Shown here: positions 7,413 through 13,064 of the stretch, piece by piece | Layout of the letters: the number at the start of each line of letters is the position of its first letter | How positions within the stretch are numbered: the first letter of the stretch is position 1 | Assembly: GCA_902766265.1 (NCBI GenBank) | Contig: CACXCY010000081.1 | Location: 1 to 13,064, forward strand | Source of the DNA: an uncultured Bacteroidota bacterium | Lineage (GTDB): Bacteria; Bacteroidota; Bacteroidia; Bacteroidales; P3 | Direction: 5' to 3' | Length of the DNA: 13,064 nt | The notes under the pieces: generated by a model | Databases searched by the model: none | Seen by the model: only the letters and a program-made list of their open reading frames with translations | What the model was told of the DNA's origin: nothing | Position numbers and translations under genes: made by a program

Positions 7413-7493
7413 GAATGTCTGAGGTTATCAATGATTACAATTTTTGCCCTATAGGCAGTACCAAACATGTACAAAACTTTTGTTTTATATTCG

Positions 7494-10304
7494 ATGAAAA
7501 AAACATTTCTCTGGATTGTATTGATGCTACTTTATGCATCCCGTGTATTTGCGGTTCCCGCATTTCCTGAACTTATTTCATTTCAGCAGCCCAATAGCAA
7601 GATTACTTTTGATATATACCTCAAAGGCGACGAGAAGGTGCACTGGGCTGAGACGACGGATGGATATTCCCTGTTGCATGGCAACGACGGAACGCTCTAT
7701 TATGCCATGCCCGATGGAAAAGGCGGTATGAAACCATCTTCTTTCATGGCAACATCGGTAGGGGAGAGAAATGCGGAGGTGATTGAATTCCTTTCGCAGA
7801 CTCCGAAATATCTGCATTTTAGCAAAGAACAGGTTAGGACGATGCAGTCGGTATGGGACGACCTCAGTCAGATGCGCGTGCAGCCCAAGTCCATGCAGAA
7901 TGTATTAGGGGAGAAAAAGTTTCTGGTGATACTCTTTGCATTTGCCGACCAGGCCTTCACTCATACTAAGGCGGAATTTGAGGCACTGTTCAACCAGGTC
8001 AACTATACCGAGGGGCATCGTACAGGCAGTGTGCGTGACTACTACTACGATGTGTCTCATGGGCAGTTTACCCTTAATGTTGATATCGTAGGGCCGTACA
8101 TGGGCGACAGCAATGTGGGCTATTACGGCAACAACCCCGATTACGCTCTCGGGTATCAGTCGTTTGCAACACAGGCCGTGGAATTTGCTTCGCATGAGGT
8201 TGACTTTTCGGATTATGACAACGATGGTGACGGCCATATTGACGGCATGCACATCATTTTTGCGGGTCATGGTGAAGAGGCCACTGGCAACGCTACGCAG
8301 ATTTGGTCGCATAAATGGAACATCTTTAGTTCGCCGGTGTATAACAACACTATCGTTGATGTCTACTCGTGTTCGCCTGAATGTGGGGGTAACTTTGGTG
8401 AGGCCCTTACTGCCATAGGCGTGATCTGCCATGAGTTGGGACATGTCTTTGGCGCTCCCGACTACTACGACACAGATTACGGTGAGAGTGGCGGGCAATA
8501 TCCTGGTCTCGGTGCCTGGGATATCATGTCGGGTGGCAGCTGGAATCGCAATGGTATCACACCCGCGCAGCACAACCCGTATACAAAGATATACATATAT
8601 CATTGGGCGACATGCGACACTCTCACTCAACCACAGATGGTGACGATGCGCTCGGTGACAGACTGTAATACTGACTACCACCGTATCAACACATCGACGA
8701 ACGGTGATTTCTTCCTCCTGGAGAATCGTCAGCAGCAGAAGTGGGATCAGCAAACCCCTGGACATGGTATGCTGGTGTACCACATCCATCCCGATGCCCA
8801 TGGTGCCAGCGTGAGCAACTACAGGCATCCGCAGCAGATATATATCGTGGCACCTTCGACCGACACTTTCCCCAATGCCAGCCCCTCTTCCTATGGTTCG
8901 ATTGGAATGGCTGCATTCCCTTATGGTTCGCGTCGTGACTCGTTGACCGACAACTCGGTGCCTTGGTTCCGTCCGTGGAGCAAGCAACCCAACAATTCCC
9001 CGCTCACCTATATCAGTGAGAACAATACGCGCAAGACGGTCAGTTTCTGCTTCAAAGGTGCTTTGCCGCAGTCGTCCGGTTTGACGGCGGTGGGTGTGAG
9101 CCATAACAAAGTGCGTCTGGATTGGGTCAATTACGGCAGCTTGAAAGCCATGATTATTGTGTCGGACACCAATGTGTTTGGAACACCGCAGTTTGGCCGC
9201 AACTATTCCGTCGGTGATACCTTGCAGGGCGGTGGCGTGGTTGTTTACTGCAACGGTGACAATAGGACGTTTGCCGACAGCTTGCAGTCCTCGACCACCT
9301 ACTATTTCCGTCTGTATACCAAGTTGAACGATACTACGTATGCACCGACATACGTCTCGGCGTCCGCTACTACGCTCGCCTGTGCTGCAACCGAATGGCG
9401 CAGCGAGGACTTTGAAAGCGTTGCGGATGGCGAGCTTCCCGCATGCTGGACGGGCGACTGGGAGGTGAATGAGCACGATGGTGCCAAGGTTCTTGAACCT
9501 AACACCAATGCCCCTTCGTGGGATGGTGTTTACACGGTCTATTCTGCGCCGGTGAGTTTCCCCGACAGCGTGCAGAACGCTGTGCTGTCGTTCCACGTCA
9601 ACTTTGAGGCCGATTCCAATGCAAATCTCAGTGTGCTTTACCGTGCCAGCGTCACTGGCGATTGGCAGGTGATGCAGACGCTGACGCCGGCCGATTGTCC
9701 GCACGACACCAATACCATATATATTAGCTTGCCGGAGGTGACGGCGTATACGTTTGTCGGTTTCCGGTTCAACGGACAGAGCGGCGTGCGGGTCGACAAT
9801 GTGTGCCTCATGCCGGGCTACCTTGTGCATAGCACCGACAACGGCGGTGGCGAGTTCACTCCGCAGGGTCACCATGTCTATCAGTTGGGCGACACGGTGA
9901 CGTTCACCATGGTGCCGCACGAACATTTCATCTTTGCCAACCTTTATCTCGACGGTGAGCGTGTCACCACCTCGGTGCGTGTCGTCAACGGTGTGCATAC
10001 CTACGCGCTGCGGGTGCGGCGGAGCTGTCTGCTCCATGCCACTTTCGTGAACCGTATGGACATTGCCGAGCCGACGGTTGCCGATGTGCGTGTCTATCCC
10101 AACCCCACCAGCGGACGGCTCACCATCGAGAATGTTCCCGCCTCGTCTCGCGAGATGACGCTCTACAACATGCAGGGTTGCGCCGTGTTGCGGCAAGCGG
10201 TGACGGCAGGGCAGTCCGCTGCGGTGCTGTCGCTCCAGGGGCTGCCGCGCGGCATCTACATGCTCCGCATCGGGCAGCATGTTGTGAAAGTGGTGAAACA
10301 ATAG
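7494..10304 (+). CDS. Secreted M6-family metalloprotease with T9SS type A sorting domain
   Basis: 936 residues from ATG 7494, which gives a clean signal peptide (MKKTFLWIVLMLLYASRVFA). A start at 7467 is open but adds nine residues ahead of it. Residues ~21-135 look like the propeptide of M6 (immune inhibitor A-like) proteases. The catalytic domain is ~140-500, with the zinc motif HELGH at 313-317 followed by VFGAPDYYDT, then a GAWDIMSGGSWN turn. An Fn3-like domain (~525-629), a MAM/cleaved-adhesin-like beta domain (~632-775, EDFE at its start) and a short beta repeat (~776-855) follow. The last ~75 residues are a T9SS type A sorting domain (VRVYPNPTSGRL, then LYNMQG, ending GIYMLRIGQHVVKVVKQ). 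It should be exported through the outer membrane, then cell-attached or released to digest host or dietary protein. G+C rises along the gene from about 45% to about 60% in sampled lines. Confidence 0.9.
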   Translation: MKKTFLWIVLMLLYASRVFAVPAFPELISFQQPNSKITFDIYLKGDEKVHWAETTDGYSLLHGNDGTLYYAMPDGKGGMKPSSFMATSVGERNAEVIEFLSQTPKYLHFSKEQVRTMQSVWDDLSQMRVQPKSMQNVLGEKKFLVILFAFADQAFTHTKAEFEALFNQVNYTEGHRTGSVRDYYYDVSHGQFTLNVDIVGPYMGDSNVGYYGNNPDYALGYQSFATQAVEFASHEVDFSDYDNDGDGHIDGMHIIFAGHGEEATGNATQIWSHKWNIFSSPVYNNTIVDVYSCSPECGGNFGEALTAIGVICHELGHVFGAPDYYDTDYGESGGQYPGLGAWDIMSGGSWNRNGITPAQHNPYTKIYIYHWATCDTLTQPQMVTMRSVTDCNTDYHRINTSTNGDFFLLENRQQQKWDQQTPGHGMLVYHIHPDAHGASVSNYRHPQQIYIVAPSTDTFPNASPSSYGSIGMAAFPYGSRRDSLTDNSVPWFRPWSKQPNNSPLTYISENNTRKTVSFCFKGALPQSSGLTAVGVSHNKVRLDWVNYGSLKAMIIVSDTNVFGTPQFGRNYSVGDTLQGGGVVVYCNGDNRTFADSLQSSTTYYFRLYTKLNDTTYAPTYVSASATTLACAATEWRSEDFESVADGELPACWTGDWEVNEHDGAKVLEPNTNAPSWDGVYTVYSAPVSFPDSVQNAVLSFHVNFEADSNANLSVLYRASVTGDWQVMQTLTPADCPHDTNTIYISLPEVTAYTFVGFRFNGQSGVRVDNVCLMPGYLVHSTDNGGGEFTPQGHHVYQLGDTVTFTMVPHEHFIFANLYLDGERVTTSVRVVNGVHTYALRVRRSCLLHATFVNRMDIAEPTVADVRVYPNPTSGRLTIENVPASSREMTLYNMQGCAVLRQAVTAGQSAAVLSLQGLPRGIYMLRIGQHVVKVVKQ

Positions 10305-10369
10305 CATTCGGCGGCGTTGCGGCAATGCGGCGACGTCCGGCGATATATGCATTCAGACATACATCATTC

Positions 10370-11398
10370 ATGATATTAGGAAAGACAAACCTTGAGGTTC
10401 CCCGAAACGGATTCGGTGCGTTGCCCATCCAGCGCATCAGCAAGCAAGAAACGGTGCGGCTGCTCCATAAGGCGCTCGACAATGGCATGTACTATTTCGA
10501 CACTGCCCGTTTCTATACCGACAGCGAGGAAAAGCTGGGAGCCGCATTCCACGACCGTCGCGACCGCGTGGTCATCTCCACCAAGACGGGCGCAACGGAT
10601 GCCGCTGGTTTCTGGAAAGACTTGGAGACTTCGCTGCGGCTGCTGCGGACCGACCATATAGAGCTCTACCAGTTCCACAATCCCGCGTTCTGTCCCAAGC
10701 CGGACGACGGCACGGGTCTCTATGAGGCCATGCTTGAGGCACGCCGTCAGGGCAAGGTGCTCCACATAGGCATCACCAACCACCGTCTGGCCGTGGCTCA
10801 CGAGGCCATCGAGTCGGGACTCTACGAGACGTTGCAGTTCCCGTTCTCCTACCTGGCCTCCGACAAGGAGTTGCAGCTGGTGCGCGACTGCGAGGCGTGC
10901 AACATGGGATTCATCGCCATGAAGGCGCTCGCCGGCGGTCTGATAAACCATGCCGCCACGGCCTACGCCTACATCGCCCAGTTCCCCAACGTGGAGCCGA
11001 TATGGGGCATACAGCGCGAGAGCGAGCTCGACGAGTTTATCTCTTTCCAGCACAATCCGCCGGTGCTCGACGACGAGATGCGGGCTCGCATCGAGTACGA
11101 CCGCAAGGAGCTTTCGGGCGACTTCTGCCGCGGCTGCGGCTATTGCCAGCCCTGCCCCGCGGGCATCGAGATAGAGAGCTGCAACCGTATGTACCTCTTC
11201 CTGCGCCGCGCGCCCTATGAGGTGTATCTCACCGAGGAGTTCAACGAGAAGATGAAGAAGATAGAGGGGTGCCTCCATTGCGGCCAGTGCCGGAAGAAAT
11301 GTCCCTACGACCTGAACACGCCCGAGCTCCTGCAGCGCAACTATGCCGACTTCAAGGAGCATTGGGCCCGACGCGAGGAATACCTGGGCAGGAAGTGA
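10370..11398 (+). CDS. Aldo/keto reductase with C-terminal 4Fe-4S ferredoxin-like domain (COG1453 type)
   Basis: 342 residues, cytoplasmic. The N-terminal TIM barrel carries the aldo/keto reductase tetrad Asp44, Tyr49, Lys72 and His103 (FDTARFYT, STKTG, YQFHNP). The C-terminal part holds two cysteine motifs: CxxCxxCxxCP at 253-263 (CRGCGYCQPCP) and CxxCxxCxxxCP at 301-312 (CLHCGQCRKKCP), expected to bind two [4Fe-4S] clusters. Members are predicted NAD(P)H or ferredoxin-linked oxidoreductases; the substrate is unknown. ATG 10370 is chosen because MILGKTNLEV is the normal barrel start. The frame stays open back to 10178, but that would overlap the protease gene. It lies 65 bases after the protease. 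Codon use is very G/C-rich (one sampled 60-base line is about 70% G+C), unlike genes at the left of the window. Confidence 0.92.
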   Translation: MILGKTNLEVPRNGFGALPIQRISKQETVRLLHKALDNGMYYFDTARFYTDSEEKLGAAFHDRRDRVVISTKTGATDAAGFWKDLETSLRLLRTDHIELYQFHNPAFCPKPDDGTGLYEAMLEARRQGKVLHIGITNHRLAVAHEAIESGLYETLQFPFSYLASDKELQLVRDCEACNMGFIAMKALAGGLINHAATAYAYIAQFPNVEPIWGIQRESELDEFISFQHNPPVLDDEMRARIEYDRKELSGDFCRGCGYCQPCPAGIEIESCNRMYLFLRRAPYEVYLTEEFNEKMKKIEGCLHCGQCRKKCPYDLNTPELLQRNYADFKEHWARREEYLGRK

Positions 11399-11400
11399 GC

Positions 11401-11442
11401 GCCGACAGGGTGCGCCGCCGCGCCGACAGGGTGCGCCGCCGC
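11401..11442. repeat. Perfect 21-bp tandem duplication
   Basis: Two identical 21-bp copies (11401-11421 and 11422-11442), each starting GCCGACAGGG and ending GCCGCCGC, begin two bases after the reductase stop. It is G/C-rich and non-coding on this reading. It is most simply a slippage duplication. Confidence 0.9.
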
Positions 11443-11457
11443 ATTGCATGCAACAAT

Positions 11458-11474
11458 GCGGGCGGGCCGCCCGC
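11458..11474. other. Very G/C-rich hairpin after the aldo/keto reductase
   Basis: GCGGGCGG-G-CCGCCCGC is a perfect inverted repeat directly after a weaker one (GCATTG, 11442-11447, pairing with CAATGC, 11454-11459). It could stall RNA polymerase or protect the mRNA 3' end. No T-run follows, so it is not a canonical intrinsic terminator. Confidence 0.5.
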
Positions 11475-11525
11475 GCTCCGGCAGCTTTCCGCGCAATGTT
11501 TAAATAATCTTAAATCTCCGTTTTG

Positions 11526-11558
11526 TTGCAACGTGTATGTGGAAAATGCGTACCTTTG
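11526..11558 (+). promoter_or_regulatory. Bacteroidetes-type sigma-70 promoter of the small lipoprotein gene
   Basis: The -7 element TACCTTTG (11551-11558) fits TAnnTTTG exactly, with a TTG -33 element at 11526-11528 and a 22-base spacer. Transcription should start near 11565, giving a leader of about 40 bases. The leader is A/T-rich just before the ATG (TTTAAAAATTTAAAT), the usual arrangement in this phylum in place of a Shine-Dalgarno sequence. Confidence 0.7.
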
Positions 11559-11605
11559 CAAACCTGAAAAAGAAATGTACTAACCTTTTAAAAATTTAAA
11601 TCACA

Positions 11606-12058
11606 ATGAAAAAAACTTTATTAATTGCCGCTGCCGCTCTGTTCGTGGCTGGCATGACCGTTGCTTGTGGCAACAAGAACGCTGAAGAGGAAGTTGCCGA
11701 CACCATCGACACCACCATCGTTGAAGAAGAGCCCGCCGCTGTCGAAGCTCCCGCTGCTGCTACCGCCGACGCTACCGTTGACAACAGCGCTATGCTCGCC
11801 GCCGCTAAGGAAGCTGGCCAGGCCAAGTGCAACTGCTACAAGCAGGACGCTGCCTCCGTTGAGAGCTGCATCCGTTCCATCATCAGCGCCAAGTACGCTC
11901 AGTACCAGGGCAACGACGAGTTCATCGCCGCTATGGACCAGGAGTACAAGAGCTGCCTGAAGGCAAAAGCCACCGCTGCTGCCAAGGACGCTGCCGACAA
12001 GGGTATCAAGGAAGGTGCCAAGGCCATCGCCGGCACGCTCAGCGACATGAAGAAATAA
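11606..12058 (+). CDS. Small Ala-rich lipoprotein with four conserved-looking cysteines
   Basis: 150 residues; I do not recognise a named family. The signal peptide MKKTLLIAAAALFVAGMTVA is followed by Cys21, a plausible though not perfect lipobox. Residues 26-60 are an acidic Ala/Pro/Thr linker. Residues ~62-150 are helical and contain Cys75, Cys77, Cys88 and Cys117 (CNCYKQDAASVESC, then YKSC), which could form disulfides or bind metal; the C-terminus is Lys/Ala-rich. Two-fold codons end almost only in C or G (AAG, AAC, GAC, TAC), and alanine is nearly all GCT or GCC, a pattern expected of a highly expressed gene. It has its own good promoter and a strong terminator, so it is monocistronic. 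Probably an abundant cell-envelope lipoprotein of unknown function. Confidence 0.85.
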   Translation: MKKTLLIAAAALFVAGMTVACGNKNAEEEVADTIDTTIVEEEPAAVEAPAAATADATVDNSAMLAAAKEAGQAKCNCYKQDAASVESCIRSIISAKYAQYQGNDEFIAAMDQEYKSCLKAKATAAAKDAADKGIKEGAKAIAGTLSDMKK

Positions 12059-12076
12059 TCATCGCTCTTTGTATAT

Positions 12077-12116
12077 AAAGAAAGGCGGACACCCGTGTGT
12101 CTGCCTTTCTTTGTTT
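12077..12116 (+). terminator. Intrinsic terminator of the small lipoprotein gene
   Basis: A 16-bp stem (12077-12092 with 12097-12112) has one G-T pair and a CCGT loop. Its core is GGCGGACAC/GTGTCTGCC, followed by a T-rich tail (TTTGTTTT). It starts 18 bases after the stop codon. The core and tail recur, slightly altered, in the tandem array just downstream. Confidence 0.9.
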
Positions 12117-12165
12117 TAGGGCCTATGGCCTGCGGGACGAGGTCGTCGATGCGGCCAGTCTCACC

Positions 12166-12297
12166 TTTCGCGGCGGACACCGGTGTCTGCCCGTCTTTGT
12201 TTCAGGGCGTTTCGTGGCAGGCACCGGTGTCTGCCCGTCTTTGTTTTAGGGCGTTTCGCGGCGGACACCGGTGTCTGCCCGTCTTTGTTTCAGGGCC
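12166..12297. repeat. Three 44-bp tandem repeats, each carrying a terminator-like hairpin
   Basis: Units lie at 12166-12209, 12210-12253 and 12254-12297 with an exact 44-bp period. Each runs TTTCG, then a self-complementary core (GCGGACACCGGTGTCTGC in units 1 and 3), then CCGTCTTTGTTT and AGGGC. Unit 2 has GGCAGGCACC in place of GGCGGACACC but still pairs fully with GGTGTCTGCC if G-T pairs are allowed. The core and the CTTTGTTTTAGGGC tail match the lipoprotein terminator at 12084-12122, implying common descent. The array fills the gap between two convergent genes. Confidence 0.9.
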
Positions 12298-12301
12298 GCG
12301 G

Positions 12302-12736
12302 CTATTCCTCCTCGCCGGCCTTGGAGCCCCGTCGCGGCGGCAGCTCGTTCCAGTCTATCTTGCGGTTGAGCAGCATGTTCTGCCGACGGCGTCCGTTGCC
12401 GAGCCACAACATCTTCCGTGGCGGCCGGAACTGGACGCGGACGTTGGTAATCTGTCGGGGCGAAACCTCGGCGGGCGTGGCCACGCCGGTCTTCTTGCAT
12501 TCGACCACGAGGTTGAACGAGCCGAGACGCCCCAGCTGCACCGAGAATCCGTCGGCCAGCGCCTCGCCGATGACCTCGGGCAGAGCCGTGAGCACGGCGG
12601 CAATGTCGGCGGCATGCACCGTCGACCGCTGGCCGATAAGCTCGGCAATGTATCTCTCGTCAACCATCTGTGCCGACACCGCCATCGGTGTCCACAGCCC
12701 CGTAAGGGCCGATTTGCGTTTCCTGTAGTATGCCAT
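12302..12736 (-). CDS. HU-related DNA-binding protein (Bacteroidetes HU_rel / HU-like family)
   Basis: 144 residues from ATG 12736 (MAYYRKRKSALTGLWTP); a start 17 codons upstream is open but gives an unlikely N-terminus. Residues ~24-105 follow the histone-like HU-related pattern: VDERYIAELIGQRSTVHAADIAAVLTALPEVIGEALADGFSVQLGRLGSFNL, with the family's LxxGxxVxLgxLGsF signature at 60-74, then a beta-arm region ending ITNVRVQFRP. Residues ~106-144 are a basic, then acidic, low-complexity tail. Relatives bind and bend DNA as nucleoid proteins, and many copies can exist per genome. It is convergent with the small lipoprotein gene and ends five bases from the 44-bp array. Its upstream region contains the 22-bp array, which may be its regulatory or target DNA. 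No clear promoter was recognised. Confidence 0.85.
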   Translation of the reverse strand: MAYYRKRKSALTGLWTPMAVSAQMVDERYIAELIGQRSTVHAADIAAVLTALPEVIGEALADGFSVQLGRLGSFNLVVECKKTGVATPAEVSPRQITNVRVQFRPPRKMLWLGNGRRRQNMLLNRKIDWNELPPRRGSKAGEEE

Positions 12737-12852
12737 AATGTGATATATAGGTGATTTGTCCGTGATGAGAGTGCACCCAAAGCGCACGCAGAGCCCACTC
12801 TGTGCACCTTGATAACGTGATGTGAGCTGCTTTAGTATGTGATGTGGAAAAA

Positions 12853-12962
12853 TTGAGATTACTATGTGAACGCCTTCACATTACTATGTGAACATTTTCA
12901 CATTACTATGTCAGCGTGTTCACATTACTATGTCAACACGTTCACATTACTATGTCAACCTG
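12853..12962. repeat. Five 22-bp iteron-like tandem repeats
   Basis: Five units of exactly 22 bp start at 12853, 12875, 12897, 12919 and 12941. The consensus is TTCACATTACTATGTsAAC plus a variable triplet (GCC, ATT, GTG, ACG, CTG). Unit 2 contains a perfect dyad, TTCACAT-TACT-ATGTGAA; units 3-5 carry TCA or TCAG in place of TGA, which breaks part of the dyad. Unit 1 is diverged at its left end (TTGAGATTACT). About two helical turns per unit would place repeated protein sites on one DNA face. The array lies 117 bases upstream of the HU-like gene start. Confidence 0.92.
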
Positions 12963-13064
12963 CGCAGAGCGGTCACTGCGCGCGCACATGTGCCGTTATA
13001 CATTATATTATATATGGGCCACGCGCGTGCAGGGTGCGTGCCAAGACGCAATAGTAGGGGTGCG
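12963..13064. other. Gene-free flank with an AT-rich core
   Basis: With 12737-12852 and the 22-bp array this makes a 328-base stretch without a gene. It holds a CGCAG/CTGCG inverted repeat (12963-12981), a GCACATGTGC palindrome just after it, a 22-base stretch of almost pure A/T around 12993-13015, and G/C-rich sequence to the window end. I see no gene, tRNA or confident promoter here. Confidence 0.5.

Noticed and set aside
7905..10352. Very long open frame (815 codons) on the minus strand opposite the metalloprotease
   Set aside because: The product is His/Arg/Val-rich with no recognisable domain or signal and lies fully antisense to a well-supported protease. Codon composition of the sense gene explains the lack of stops.
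10178..10369. Upstream extension of the aldo/keto reductase by 64 codons
   Set aside because: It would overlap the conserved T9SS domain of the protease, and the added residues look non-protein-like; the barrel starts naturally at MILGKTNLEV.
10376..11449. 357-codon open frame opposite the aldo/keto reductase
   Set aside because: A shadow frame caused by high G+C third positions; the sense strand has complete catalytic and Fe-S motifs, while the antisense product matches nothing.
12095..12754. Open frame running through the terminator, the 44-bp array and opposite the HU-like gene
   Set aside because: It starts inside the terminator, and its repeats shift frame because 44 is not a multiple of three; it is an artefact of G/C-rich DNA.
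12853..12962. CRISPR array
   Set aside because: Only about 3 bases vary per 22-bp unit, so there are no spacers, and no cas gene is present.
12866..13054. Small open frame across the 22-bp array
   Set aside because: The product is just translated repeat, and 22 is not a multiple of three, so the repeat is not kept as a peptide unit.
12737..13064. Chromosomal replication origin
   Set aside because: Only one near-match to a DnaA box and no dnaA, dnaN or rep gene in view; kept only as a possibility under the iteron finding.

Overview
The window looks like chromosomal DNA of a Bacteroidales-type bacterium (phylum Bacteroidota). The evidence is a protein with a type IX secretion (T9SS) type A C-terminal sorting domain, a second with a type B (CHU_C-like) domain, a Bacteroidetes-style HU-related protein, a TAnnTTTG promoter element of the Bacteroidetes sigma-70 type, A/T-rich leaders without Shine-Dalgarno sequences, and single-copy housekeeping genes (nfo, trmO, rnpB). 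The genus cannot be resolved from the sequence alone.

Layout. Bases 1-1540 (+): the 3' part of dipeptidase E (pepE), then endonuclease IV (nfo), closed by a very strong terminator. Bases 1579-2989 (-): an ECF sigma factor followed by a membrane-anchored, anti-sigma-like protein whose C-terminus is a T9SS type B domain. Bases 3066-5243 (-): a tight cluster of a ComB-like phosphatase, a PAP2 phosphatase and the tRNA methyltransferase TrmO. Bases 5330-5702 (-): RNase P RNA (rnpB), divergent from a + strand lipoprotein pair (DUF4810-like and GNA1162/DUF799-like) at 5839-7412. Bases 7494-10304 (+): a secreted M6 metalloprotease with a T9SS type A tail. Bases 10370-11398 (+): an iron-sulfur aldo/keto reductase. 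Bases 11606-12058 (+): a small Cys-containing lipoprotein with its own promoter and terminator. Bases 12302-12736 (-): an HU-related DNA-binding protein. The last 328 bases hold no gene but contain a 22-bp tandem array.

Two tandem arrays stand out. Three 44-bp units at 12166-12297 each carry a hairpin and are plainly related to the lipoprotein terminator just upstream. Five 22-bp units at 12853-12962 are iteron-like, carry internal dyad symmetry and lie next to an AT-rich stretch upstream of the HU-like gene. Base composition also shifts: sampled 60-base lines run near 45% G+C in the left part and about 60-70% from roughly 9.4 kb to 12.7 kb, with the change happening inside the metalloprotease gene.

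Most genes are ordinary. The most promising items for new biology are the sigma factor/CHU_C pair, which could let transcription respond to the state of the T9SS, and the two repeat arrays. No complete defence system, mobile element, CRISPR array or tRNA was found.
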